DNA of 64,000 nucleotides from Janthinobacterium sp. PC23-8 (lineage in GTDB: Bacteria; Pseudomonadota; Gammaproteobacteria; Burkholderiales; Burkholderiaceae_D): contig NZ_NJGY01000003.1 of the NCBI RefSeq assembly GCF_002250505.1, positions 816,660-880,659 on the forward strand, written 5' to 3'. The notes beneath the pieces are model-generated. The model ran no database searches, was not told where the DNA came from, and saw nothing but the letters and a program-made list of their open reading frames with translations. The stretch's first letter is position 1. The number at the start of each line of letters is the position of its first letter. This document shows, piece after piece, positions 17,201 through 25,805 of this stretch. A program made the translations under genes and the position numbers.

Positions 17201-18091
17201 TCAGGCATCTGGCCGCGCCCGCGCGGACTTCTCGCGCGCTGCATCGCGCAAATGCAGGCGTATGAAATCGGCGGCAGCTTCCTGCCGGGAAGTCAGTAAC
17301 AGCTCGATCAGGTCCAGATGCTCACGGCAGCGTCGGGCTGCAGCGATGCGGTCGACCGACTTGCGGTATTCCATCAGGCGCCGCAGGCTGTTCAATCGTT
17401 TCAGGGATTCGACAATAAAGGCATTGCCCGAACATTCGGCAATCGTCTCGTGGAGCAGAATGTTGGCGTTGAACAGGTCGGCGGCCGAGACCACGTTGAT
17501 GTTGTCGAGCAGTTCACGTTGTTGTGCTTCGCAGCGCCTGAGCGCCGGTTCGTTGACGCGGAACGTCGGTTCGAGGATGCCAGCCGCTTCGATCAGTATG
17601 CGGAAGCGGTAGCTCTGATCGTAGGTATCGGCCGAGGTGAGCACGGGGCGAAATTGCCAGCCGTGGCCAGGCAGGCGCTCGATCCATCCCTCTTGCGACA
17701 TTCGCCGCAACACCGCAGCGAGCTGGCCGCGCGTGACGTCGTAGCGCCGCGCGAATTCATTTTCCGTTACCCGCTCTGGCAAATTGCCGGCCAGACGGTC
17801 TTCTGCAATGGCGAAGTAGGTCTGCTCGATCGGATCTGGCGGCGCAGGCAGCTCTGTGGACTCGTGCCCGAGGGCAGTGCCAGCGCTCGAAACGACATAG
17901 CCGCCGTCTGCATGCCCCTCGATGATGCCCTCATCGGCAAGGCGCTTGAGCGCCTCTCGGACTGGAGAACGCGACACCCGGAAGCGTTCCGCCAGTGCGC
18001 GCTCGGTCAGCCGGGCGCCTGCCTGCAGGTGCTCGGCCCCGATGTAATGCTTGATATGGACAAGCAGCGAATCAGAGATGCGTCGGGGCAT
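17201..18091 (-). CDS. GntR-family regulator with two winged-helix domains and FCD domain
   Basis: A 296-residue regulator from ATG 18091 (MPRRISDSLLVHIKHYIG); an ATG 12 codons upstream is possible. Residues about 5-70 are a GntR winged helix with RLTERALAERFRVSRSPVREALKRLADEG. Residues about 85-150 look like a second one (ENEFARRYDVTRGQLAAVLR then MSQEGWIERLPGHGWQFRP). The C-terminal 130 residues are an FCD effector domain. Usual FCD regulators have one HTH and about 220-240 residues, so this is an extended form. It is divergent from the aldehyde dehydrogenase to aconitase operon and probably controls it through TGGTAT sites in the gap. Confidence 0.85.
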   Translation of the reverse strand: MPRRISDSLLVHIKHYIGAEHLQAGARLTERALAERFRVSRSPVREALKRLADEGIIEGHADGGYVVSSAGTALGHESTELPAPPDPIEQTYFAIAEDRLAGNLPERVTENEFARRYDVTRGQLAAVLRRMSQEGWIERLPGHGWQFRPVLTSADTYDQSYRFRILIEAAGILEPTFRVNEPALRRCEAQQRELLDNINVVSAADLFNANILLHETIAECSGNAFIVESLKRLNSLRRLMEYRKSVDRIAAARRCREHLDLIELLLTSRQEAAADFIRLHLRDAAREKSARARPDA

Positions 18092-18127
18092 ACGGAGTGG
18101 TTGGGCAGGTGATGGACATGGCGTCAT

Positions 18128-18502
18128 TCTAGCGTAGACGCGGGGTTCGCCCGGGGGTGGTCAGAACTTAAAAATGCGCGACGTGCTCCGTGCCGCAGCT
18201 TCGGCGCGACCTGGCGTGATTGGAATGCCGCTCATCTCGAACATCATGATTGTCATTGCCTTGGGCTGGTTTTAGTGGTCTTTTGATTTGGTATAGTACC
18301 AGACTGTCCTTGTGCACAATGGCATTCTATTCAGCAAAAACGCCAGATAAAGCCAGTATCTGGTATTTTTTGAAGCGATGCTACACGTAAAAAACCATTT
18401 GACTTGGTATTTTATGCGTATATTATGCCAAACAGCTGTTTGCTTGCCAGCAAGCCGATCACTACAACAACAAAGACAATCACGAGACTAAGGAAGGCTG
18501 CA
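18128..18502. promoter_or_regulatory. Divergent control region of the aldehyde dehydrogenase-aconitase operon
   Basis: The gap is AT-rich against the genome background and holds a perfect palindrome TGGTA-TAG-TACCA at 18289-18301 and two further TGGTATTTT half-sites at 18361-18369 and 18405-18413. A sigma-70-like promoter, TTGACT (18399-18404) then TATTAT (18421-18426, 16-base spacer), directs the operon, and the last half-site lies inside its spacer. This fits repression by the neighbouring GntR protein. Confidence 0.65.
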
Positions 18503-18631
18503 ATGCACTTGAACCGTGCGATTGCGCGCGACGCCTACTGGCTGACCGCAGACAAACGCCGTGAGCTGCTCGTTATGCTGGAACAAGAGCCACGCGAGAA
18601 GCCCGTTTCTTTATTTGGCTTGATGGCCTGA
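18503..18631 (+). CDS. Small hypothetical protein leading the operon
   Basis: The 42-codon frame starts at ATG 18503 behind a good ribosome site (AAGGAAGG, 18492-18499) and ends 24 bases before the aldehyde dehydrogenase start. The product, opening MHLNRAIARDAYWLTADKRR, is charged, has no signal peptide or membrane segment, and resembles no family I know. The ribosome site and placement make it likely to be translated; it may be a small partner protein or just a leader peptide. Confidence 0.5.
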   Translation: MHLNRAIARDAYWLTADKRRELLVMLEQEPREKPVSLFGLMA

Positions 18632-18655
18632 ACCCCCAGTGATAAGGAATCACCG

Positions 18656-20026
18656 ATGATTATTTCTACCAATCCAGCCAATGGCACCGTCCTCGCGCAG
18701 TTCGACGAACATACCGAAGCCCAGGTCGAACGGATGTTGCATGATGCGGTCCAGGCGCAGCGCGAGTGGGCTCAACAACCAATGGCGGCCCGCGCCGCTG
18801 TCCTCACTACTCTGGCCGTTGTTCTGCGCGAACGCAAGGCGCAGTATGCGCGCTTGATCACCAGCGAAATGGGCAAGCCACTGGCCGAGGCCGAAGGCGA
18901 GATCGAGAAATGCGCCTGGACCTGCGAACACTTTGCGCAGCATGGTCCCGGCTATCTCGCCGACACCCCGGTCGCCAGCAGCGGCAGCGACAGCTACGTG
19001 GTCTACGATCCGCTCGGCGTAGTGTTGGCGATCATGCCCTGGAACTATCCGTTCTGGCAGTTCATCCGATTTGCCGCGCCGGGCCTGATGGCTGGCAATG
19101 GCAGCATTCTGAAGCATGCCAACAATGTGCCGCAATGTGCGCTGGCGTTGCAGCAGGCTCTGCTCGACGCGGGCGTGCCGGCCGGCTTGATGCCCACGGT
19201 CCTGATCGAGGCCGGCCGCGTGAAGGCCCTGATCGACGATCCGCGCATCGCTGCAGTGACGCTCACCGGTTCGACCGCCGTCGGCAAGCTGGTCGCTGCG
19301 CAGGCAGGCAGCGTGCTGAAGAAGCAGGTGCTGGAGTTGGGCGGCTCCGATCCCTTCATCGTGCTTGCCGATGCCGATATCGCCACCGCTGCCAGGACCG
19401 CAGTCAAGGCGCGCTTCGGCAATGCCGGCCAGAGTTGTATTTCGTCGAAGCGCCTGATCGTCGAAGAATCGGTGGCCGATGCCTTTGTGGAAGCCTTTGT
19501 CGCACACACGCGCGAACTGGTGGTCGGTGATCCGATGGCTCCGAGCACCACCATTGGCCCGCTCGCGCGCCCCAGCCTGGTAGCCGATCTCGACGACCAG
19601 GTCCAGCGCTCGATCGCTGCCGGCGCCCGCTTGCTGGTGGGCGGAACCAGGCGTGCCGGCGCCGGATGCTTTTACGAACCCACGGTGCTTGACCACGTTA
19701 CCCCCGAGATGGCTGCCGCCGTCGAGGAAACGTTTGGACCCGCTGCGGCGATTCTCCGTGTCAAGGATGTGGAGGCGGCGATCGCACTTGCGAATGCTAC
19801 CGAGTTCGGCCTCAGTGCCGCACTTTGGACAGCGGATATTGTGCGTGCCCGTACCTTGGTGCGCCGCATCGAGGCCGGCGCTGTTTTCGTCAATGGCCTG
19901 GTGGCATCCGATGCGCGCTTGCCGTTCGGCGGCATCAAGCATTCCGGCTACGGCCGCGAACTGGGCCAGGCCGGCGCGCGCGAATTTACCAATATGAAAA
20001 CTGTGTGGATCGGGCCGGCACGCTGA
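18656..20026 (+). CDS. NAD(P)-dependent aldehyde dehydrogenase (succinate-semialdehyde dehydrogenase-like)
   Basis: A 456-residue aldehyde dehydrogenase. Seen directly: the cofactor-binding region VLAIMPWNYPFWQFIRFAAP near residue 123, TGSTAVGKLVAAQAG near 205, the general-base Glu227 in LELGGSDPF and the catalytic Cys261 in NAGQSCISSKR. Length and sequence match the SSADH/GabD-like branch, which oxidises a semialdehyde to the acid. It has a clear AAGGA ribosome site. Downstream come a cupin, a LeuB/Icd-like dehydrogenase and aconitase, so it probably finishes or feeds the same acid-degradation route. The actual aldehyde is unknown. Confidence 0.88.
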   Translation: MIISTNPANGTVLAQFDEHTEAQVERMLHDAVQAQREWAQQPMAARAAVLTTLAVVLRERKAQYARLITSEMGKPLAEAEGEIEKCAWTCEHFAQHGPGYLADTPVASSGSDSYVVYDPLGVVLAIMPWNYPFWQFIRFAAPGLMAGNGSILKHANNVPQCALALQQALLDAGVPAGLMPTVLIEAGRVKALIDDPRIAAVTLTGSTAVGKLVAAQAGSVLKKQVLELGGSDPFIVLADADIATAARTAVKARFGNAGQSCISSKRLIVEESVADAFVEAFVAHTRELVVGDPMAPSTTIGPLARPSLVADLDDQVQRSIAAGARLLVGGTRRAGAGCFYEPTVLDHVTPEMAAAVEETFGPAAAILRVKDVEAAIALANATEFGLSAALWTADIVRARTLVRRIEAGAVFVNGLVASDARLPFGGIKHSGYGRELGQAGAREFTNMKTVWIGPAR

Positions 20027-20046
20027 TCCCGCGCCAAGGAGAAACC

Positions 20047-20481
20047 ATGTACCCCATCAAGACCCCATCGGGCGCCAAGCTGCTTCGTCCCGCCGAACTG
20101 CCCCATCACAATCGCGGCGGCGGCGCCCGCACCATCTCGCTGGTTTCGCCAGCGCTCGGCGCCACCACTTTCATTTCGGGAATCACGCAATTCGATCCGG
20201 GAACCGTGATCCCTTTTCACAGCCACAACTGCGAGGAAAGCGTGGTCCTGCTGGAAGGCGACGCGATCATGGACATCGACGGCCTCGAATATCGGCTCGC
20301 GCCGCTCGACACCACCTTCATACCGCCTGACGTGATGCACCGCTTCCGCAACATTTCGGACACCAGGCCGATGAAGATCCTGTGGATCTACGCTTCGCCT
20401 GAGGCCACCCGCACGCTGCGCGATACGGGCGAGACGCGCCTGGTTTCGGTCGAGCACGGCAAGAACCCAATTCAAACCTAA
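20047..20481 (+). CDS. Small cupin-domain protein
   Basis: A 144-residue single-domain cupin starting at ATG 20047 behind a strong AAGGAG site. The metal-binding motif is PFHSHNCEESVVLLEGDA near residue 57 (His, His, Glu) and the second histidine motif is PPDVMHRFRN near residue 98. Such proteins may be isomerases, dioxygenases or sensors of small acids. It starts 20 bases after the aldehyde dehydrogenase stop and ends 15 bases before the next gene, so it is co-transcribed and probably acts on an intermediate of that route. Confidence 0.8.
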   Translation: MYPIKTPSGAKLLRPAELPHHNRGGGARTISLVSPALGATTFISGITQFDPGTVIPFHSHNCEESVVLLEGDAIMDIDGLEYRLAPLDTTFIPPDVMHRFRNISDTRPMKILWIYASPEATRTLRDTGETRLVSVEHGKNPIQT

Positions 20482-20496
20482 TTTTTGGAAAACATC

Positions 20497-21588
20497 ATGC
20501 ATATTCTTGTACTTCCGGGCGATGGCATCGGCCCTGAGATCGTCAACGGCGCCATGCAAGTGCTGGACGCAGCCAACCACGCCTTCAACCTGGGCCTGCG
20601 TTTCGATCATGACGAGATCGGCTTCGCCAGCCTCGAAAAGCACGGCACTACGCTGCGCGACGACTTGCTTGAAAAAGCGCGCGGCTACGACGGCATCTTG
20701 CTGGGCACGATTTCCCATGCGGACTACCCAAAGCCCGCGCAAGGTGGCGTGAATGTGTCGGCAGCCTTCCGCAGCAAGCTCGATCTGTACGCCAACGTAC
20801 GTCCGGCACGTACCCGCAGCTTTCTCGAATCGAACATGAAGCCCGGCAAGAGCATGGACCTGGTCATCATGCGCGAGGCGACCGAGGGTTTTTACCCCGA
20901 CCGCAACATGCACCTTGGCTGGGGCGAAGTCATGCCGACGCCCGATCTGGCGTTGTCGACCCGCAGAATAACCCGTCATTGCAGCGAGCGTATTGCCCGG
21001 CGCTCGTTCGAACTGGCGATGAAGCGCAGCAAGAAGGTCACCGCGATCCACAAGGTCAACAGCTTCCACATGACCGATGGCTTGTTCCTCGAAGCCGTGC
21101 GGCATGTGGCCAAAGACTTTCCCGAAGTCGAGCTGGACGACATGTTGGTCGATGCCTCCACTGCGCACCTGGTGCGTTCGCCGGAGCGTTTCGATGTGAT
21201 CGTCACCGAAAACTTCTATGGAGATATTCTCAGCGATCTGGCCAGCGAGCTATCGGGCAGTCTGGGCCTCGCCGGTTCGGTCATGGCCGGCGATCGCCAG
21301 TGTTGCGCGCAGGCCCAGCATGGCTCGGCACCGGACATTCAGAACCAGGACAAGGCAAACCCCACGTCGATGATCTTGTCCGCAGGCATGTTGCTGCGCT
21401 GGCTAGGTGAACACCACCGCAACGCGGCGCTGCAACAGGCGGGCGACGCCATCGAGACAGCCGTCGACGCCGTCCTGCGCAATCCGGACAGCCGTACTGC
21501 CGATCTTGGCGGAACGATGGGGACCCGCGCATTTACCGATGCCGTCGTGTTTGCGTTGACCGCAGTGGCCGGCCAGCCCGTGCGCTGA
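20497..21588 (+). CDS. Isocitrate/isopropylmalate dehydrogenase family enzyme (LeuB-like)
   Basis: A 363-residue NAD(P)-dependent beta-decarboxylating dehydrogenase starting at ATG 20497; a TTG four codons earlier is possible. The Rossmann-like opening LVLPGDGIGPEIVNGAM, the substrate arginines in YANVRPARTR near residue 108, MREATEGFYPD near 127, the catalytic lysine in AIHKVNSFHMTDG near 189 and the metal-binding aspartates in VTENFYGDILSDLASE near 234 are all present. In this family the enzyme oxidises a 2-hydroxy acid and removes CO2. It is not the housekeeping LeuB by context, being set between cupin and aconitase genes. Confidence 0.85.
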   Translation: MHILVLPGDGIGPEIVNGAMQVLDAANHAFNLGLRFDHDEIGFASLEKHGTTLRDDLLEKARGYDGILLGTISHADYPKPAQGGVNVSAAFRSKLDLYANVRPARTRSFLESNMKPGKSMDLVIMREATEGFYPDRNMHLGWGEVMPTPDLALSTRRITRHCSERIARRSFELAMKRSKKVTAIHKVNSFHMTDGLFLEAVRHVAKDFPEVELDDMLVDASTAHLVRSPERFDVIVTENFYGDILSDLASELSGSLGLAGSVMAGDRQCCAQAQHGSAPDIQNQDKANPTSMILSAGMLLRWLGEHHRNAALQQAGDAIETAVDAVLRNPDSRTADLGGTMGTRAFTDAVVFALTAVAGQPVR

Positions 21589-21906
21589 ACCCCTGCCGGG
21601 CGAAACCAGCCCGACCCACGGGCTGCGTGCGACATCGTGCGCCGCCCAGGCCGCAAGGGGGCGACGTTCCATGCGATGCGGACGTTGTCCTCCTGACAGG
21701 CACCGGTGACCGCGAGATCGATCTGGGCATCAAGCATACTTTTTAACCCGCTGTCTGCCCTGGTAATGTCATGGTGGCGGTGTCATGCGTCAGATCGGGT
21801 ATCGAAGCGACGTGCGTTGGTCTATCTTCCAGGAAGCGGATCGTCTTGCGCCGGGGTCGCCGCATGGCTATGCCGTTCCGTTTTACATTGCACTTCCTCA
21901 ACACAT
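21589..21906 (+). other. 318-base gap before aconitase, no gene seen
   Basis: An open frame runs through the last 200 bases into aconitase, but the encoded residues are unlike any aconitase N-terminus. No clear terminator hairpin is present, so read-through from the dehydrogenase gene is possible. A TTTACA/TTGCAC-rich patch at about 21884-21898 could be a promoter. Confidence 0.4.
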
Positions 21907-24549
21907 ATGCAAAGATCAATGATGAACGATCTGGATCGAGTCCCCCCAAGCTTTCTTGAGCACGACGGTGCAAGGCTTCAATTCGTTGACCTTCCGGGAC
22001 TCTTCGGCGACCTGCTGCTGGAGCTGCCGCTTGTGATGCGCCTGCTGCTCGAGAACATCGTGCGCAACGGCTCAGGCACCGAACGCACCGCTTCGGTGGC
22101 GGCCATGTTCGACTGGCTTGAGCACGGCAGCAGCGACGCCGAAATCAGCTTCAAGCCTGGACGGGTGCTGATGCATGACACTACCAGCACCCCCGCGCTG
22201 GTCGATATCGCGGCGATGCGCGACACCTTGGCCGAAGCAGGACTGGACCCCACTGTTCTCAATCCTGTCCTGCCGGTTGATGTGTCGGTGGACCACTCGC
22301 TGGCGGTGGAATACTTTGCGCAACCGGATGCATCGACGCGCAATTTGCAGCTGGAGTTGCGGCGCAATGAGGAGCGCTACTGCTTCCTGCGCTGGGCATC
22401 GAAGGTCATGCGTGGCGTGCGGATTCATCCGCCGGGCACCGGCATCATGCACACGATTAACCTTGAGCAACTGGCGACGGTCGTGCAGACTGAACAGCGT
22501 GGGGACGTGCTGTGGGCGGTGCCCGATACCCTGATTGGCACCGATAGCCATACGCCCATGATCAACGGAATCGGCGTGCTGGGATGGGGCGTTGGCGGCC
22601 TGGAAGCGCAGACCGTCATGTTTGGCATGCCGACAATGTTGCGTATTCCTGAGGTTATCGGCGTGAATCTCACTGGCTTCCTGGCGGCAGGCGCTAGCGC
22701 GACCGATTTGGCGCTGACGGTCACGCATCGGTTGCGTGCGATGGGGGTGTCCGGCGAATTCATCGAGTTTTACGGTCCTGGCGTGAGCACCTTGTCCGCC
22801 GGCGAGCGCGCGGTGGTGGCGAACATGGCACCCGAGTATGGTGCCAGTACGGCTTACTTTCCGATCGACGCAAGGACGCTCGACTACCTGCGCGATACCG
22901 GCCGCGATTCCAATGCCATAGACCTGGTTGAAGCGTATGCAAAACGCATCGGACTGTGGTTCGATCCGGCGGCGGTGCCGCGCTATAGCCGAATACTGGA
23001 GCTGCCGCTCGATCGCATCGGCATGCACGTCGCTGGACCGCGCCGGCCGCAGGATCTGCTTGCGTTCGGCGAAACACGCTCGACGCTGGCCAGCCGCGCT
23101 TTCAAACCGGCGCATGCCGACACCGGCATGCCACGTCACCCGGTGGCCATTGCCGCCATCACGAGTTGCACCAACACCTCCGACCCGATGCTGCTGATTG
23201 CCGCCGGTCTGGTCGCGCGCCGGGCGCGGGCGCGCGGTTTGACCGTGGCTGCCTGGACCAAGACATCGCTTGGCCCCGGCTCGCCGGCGGCGGCGGATTA
23301 TCTGCGACGTGCCGGCCTGCTCGAGGACCTGTCGGCGGTTGGATTCGATATCGTTGGATTCGGCTGCACCACCTGCATCGGCAATTCAGGACCGCTCACG
23401 GCGCCGATTCAGCAGGCACTGGCGCGCGGCGACATTCATCCCGTTGCGGTCTTGTCGGGGAACCGCAATTTTCCCGGCCGGGTCCATCCCGACCTGGATC
23501 TTGCTTTCCTGATGACGCCGTCTCTGGTGATTGCGTTTGCGCTGGCTGGCAACGCGGAGGTCGATCTGAGCGCCGAACCGGTTCAAATTGCGGCTGACGG
23601 GACCCCAGTTTTCCTTGCCGATATCTGGCCCAGCCGCGAAGAGATCGCACGCCATGTCGCCTTGGCTGTTCGTCCTGGAGACTACCGGCGCACCTTTGCG
23701 CTGGCGAGCGTGAATCCCTCATGGCATGCGCTGCGGGTACCAGACACCGCACTGTTTCCGTGGCATCCTGCTTCAACGGCGCTACGCCGCCCGCCCTTCG
23801 CCGCCTTGACCGAAGGCAGCCAGCTCGGACGTTATCTTGCCTATCCTTTGCTGGTGCTGGGCGACGACATAACCACGGACCATATTTCGCCGGCCAGCGC
23901 AATTCCGAAAGATAGCTTTGTTGCCGACTTCCTGGTCGGGAAGGGCGATAATCGCGACGATCTGAACGTGTTCGCTTCGCGCCGCGGGAATTGGGAAGTG
24001 ATGGTGCGCGCTGCGTTTTACAGCAAGACGCTGCGCAATCTGTTGGTTCCGCACGCGCCGCTGGCGCACACCCTGCACGTGCCAAGTGGCACCATGGCGC
24101 CGCTGTTCGAGGTGGCCCAGCGCTACCGTGACGCAGGCGAGGCGGTGGTGCTGGTCGCTGGCGAACGCTATGGCACCGGTTCGTCGCGGGACTGGGCGGC
24201 CAAGGGCCAGCGCATGCTGGGGATTCGGGCGGTACTGGCGGTCAGCTTCGAACGTATCCACCGATCCAACCTGATCGGCATGGGCATCCTTCCACTGCTG
24301 CTGCCGGCCGGCGTGAACCCGGCCACCTTGCACGTCAGGCCGGGCGACAGGATCGAAATCGATGCGCCGGCGATTTCGTTGGCGCCAAGGTGCGCGATCG
24401 CAGTCCGGGTGCTGCGTGCCGCAGGGTCTTTTGAAACCTTTGAAGCGACTGCCGCGGTACAAACGCAGCTTGAATCCGAATTGCTGCGCCAGGGTGGCGT
24501 GATTCCGTATATCTTGCACAAGACCGTGGCCGACCAGGGCAAGCCGTAG
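21907..24549 (+). CDS. Aconitate hydratase A family (AcnA-like)
   Basis: An 880-residue aconitase from ATG 21907; ATGs at 21919 and 21922 are equally possible. The [4Fe-4S] ligands are Cys421 in ITSCTNTSDP and Cys487 and Cys490 in GFGCTTCIGNSGPL. The swivel domain follows with DITTDHISPAS and the substrate loop RYGTGSSRDWAAKG. The enzyme interconverts a hydroxy tricarboxylate with its isomer through a dehydrated intermediate. As it shares an operon with a LeuB/Icd-like dehydrogenase and an aldehyde dehydrogenase, it may serve a dedicated side pathway rather than the citrate cycle. Confidence 0.88.
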   Translation: MQRSMMNDLDRVPPSFLEHDGARLQFVDLPGLFGDLLLELPLVMRLLLENIVRNGSGTERTASVAAMFDWLEHGSSDAEISFKPGRVLMHDTTSTPALVDIAAMRDTLAEAGLDPTVLNPVLPVDVSVDHSLAVEYFAQPDASTRNLQLELRRNEERYCFLRWASKVMRGVRIHPPGTGIMHTINLEQLATVVQTEQRGDVLWAVPDTLIGTDSHTPMINGIGVLGWGVGGLEAQTVMFGMPTMLRIPEVIGVNLTGFLAAGASATDLALTVTHRLRAMGVSGEFIEFYGPGVSTLSAGERAVVANMAPEYGASTAYFPIDARTLDYLRDTGRDSNAIDLVEAYAKRIGLWFDPAAVPRYSRILELPLDRIGMHVAGPRRPQDLLAFGETRSTLASRAFKPAHADTGMPRHPVAIAAITSCTNTSDPMLLIAAGLVARRARARGLTVAAWTKTSLGPGSPAAADYLRRAGLLEDLSAVGFDIVGFGCTTCIGNSGPLTAPIQQALARGDIHPVAVLSGNRNFPGRVHPDLDLAFLMTPSLVIAFALAGNAEVDLSAEPVQIAADGTPVFLADIWPSREEIARHVALAVRPGDYRRTFALASVNPSWHALRVPDTALFPWHPASTALRRPPFAALTEGSQLGRYLAYPLLVLGDDITTDHISPASAIPKDSFVADFLVGKGDNRDDLNVFASRRGNWEVMVRAAFYSKTLRNLLVPHAPLAHTLHVPSGTMAPLFEVAQRYRDAGEAVVLVAGERYGTGSSRDWAAKGQRMLGIRAVLAVSFERIHRSNLIGMGILPLLLPAGVNPATLHVRPGDRIEIDAPAISLAPRCAIAVRVLRAAGSFETFEATAAVQTQLESELLRQGGVIPYILHKTVADQGKP

Positions 24550-24621
24550 ATCATGCTTCAGTTTCGCCCCGCTAACGTTGGACTTATTGTATAAAAAACC
24601 TCACTTTTGGAAGAATGCTCC

Positions 24622-25353
24622 ATGACGCCGACACCGAAGATCTGTTCCGCATTTTCCCCGACAGGCAAGCTGCGTGCCTCAATCAATCTCGGCAACCCGA
24701 TACTGGCATCGAGAACAGCTGATGGTGCGCCGGGCGGGGTGTCGGTCGACCTTGCGCGGGAGTTCGCACGCGTGCTGGGCGCCGAACTGGAACTGGTGGT
24801 GTTCGATTCTGCCGGAGAGTCGGTCGAAGCTGTCGCGGCGGAGCAGGCCGACTTCGGTTTCTTCGCGATCGACCCGGTGCGCGGCGTCGACATCGCCTTC
24901 ACCGCGCCATACGTCTTGATCGAGGGGTTTTATTTGGTCAGGGACGATTCGCCGATCTGCCGCAATGCCCAGGTCGATGCGGCCGGCAACCGCGTGGTGG
25001 TGGGCAAGGGCAGCGCCTACGACCTGTTCCTGACGCGCGAACTTGAACAGGCCGAAATTGTCCGCTCGCCGACGTCTCCAACGGTGGTCGCCACCTTTCT
25101 GGAAAGCGGCGCCGATGTGGCGGCCGGAGTCAGGCAGCAACTCGAAGCTGATGCCGCACAGCAAGGCGGCCTGCGCCTGCTCGAGCAGCGCTTCATGGTG
25201 ATACAGCAGGCGATGGGCGTGCCAAAGAGCCGCGGCGCCGAGGCAGCTGCCTTCCTGGCACAGTTTGTCGAGGAAATGAAAGCGAGCGGTTTTGTGGCGA
25301 AGGCACTTGCTCGCCACCGTATCATGGGTGCCTCGCTTGCTCCAGCGGCGTAA
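24622..25353 (+). CDS. Solute-binding (SBP_bac_3-like) domain protein without signal peptide
   Basis: A 243-residue protein with the fold of amino-acid ABC transporter binding proteins: GKLRASINLGNPIL near residue 14, GVSVDLAREFARVLGAELEL near 38, ADFGFFAIDPVRGVDIAFTAPY near 77, and VVVGKGSAYDLFLTRELE as the second lobe start. No signal peptide or lipobox precedes the domain, from either the ATG at 24622 or a TTG at 24607, and no permease or ATPase gene is nearby. It may act in the cytosol as a carrier or sensor, or be an enzyme of the same fold. It ends the operon, with a terminator 270 bases on. Confidence 0.75.
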   Translation: MTPTPKICSAFSPTGKLRASINLGNPILASRTADGAPGGVSVDLAREFARVLGAELELVVFDSAGESVEAVAAEQADFGFFAIDPVRGVDIAFTAPYVLIEGFYLVRDDSPICRNAQVDAAGNRVVVGKGSAYDLFLTRELEQAEIVRSPTSPTVVATFLESGADVAAGVRQQLEADAAQQGGLRLLEQRFMVIQQAMGVPKSRGAEAAAFLAQFVEEMKASGFVAKALARHRIMGASLAPAA

Positions 25354-25805
25354 CTGGCCCGGTACTGCCCGGGCAGCCGAGGCAACTGTGCGACGCAAGC
25401 ATGGCCCCACGGCGTCGGCCCGCGCTGGCCGCGCTGGAAAACCTCGCCCGTGCTGTAATTCACTCCTTCGAATGATCCCGGCCCGCTACGGCGGACCCGA
25501 CCCTCGTTCCCTTGTGACCCTCGTTCCCTCTCGTGCACAGCCACCCCCCTGATGTACTAAAACAACATTCAATCGCGGGCCCCGCACAGGTGCTTCGACC
25601 ACCGGAATAGGGCTATCTCGAAGGGGTTTGCCCCCTTTTTTTTCCGAAATTTATCATTTTCCTCTCACCCGGCGCATCGGCACATCGTCATTGCACGATC
25701 CCGTTTAGTTTCTTGATAGATATAAATTGTCAAAATTTGCCGTTTGCCGGATGATGATCCGACCATGGGCATCAATAAGAATGTTCAATATCAAAGGGGA
25801 AAACT
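25354..25805 (+). other. 452-base gap with operon terminator and porin promoter region
   Basis: No gene is seen. The first half has no clear structure, the middle holds the hairpin terminator at 25620, and the last 130 bases are AT-rich, as expected for the porin promoter. A ribosome site CAAAGGGG precedes the porin ATG at 25806. Confidence 0.5.
25621..25643 (+). terminator. Intrinsic terminator after the aconitase operon
   Basis: AAGGGG (25621-25626) pairs with CCCCTT across a short loop and runs directly into an uninterrupted tract of T, a textbook rho-independent terminator on the plus strand. It would end the transcript of the solute-binding-like gene. Confidence 0.75.
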
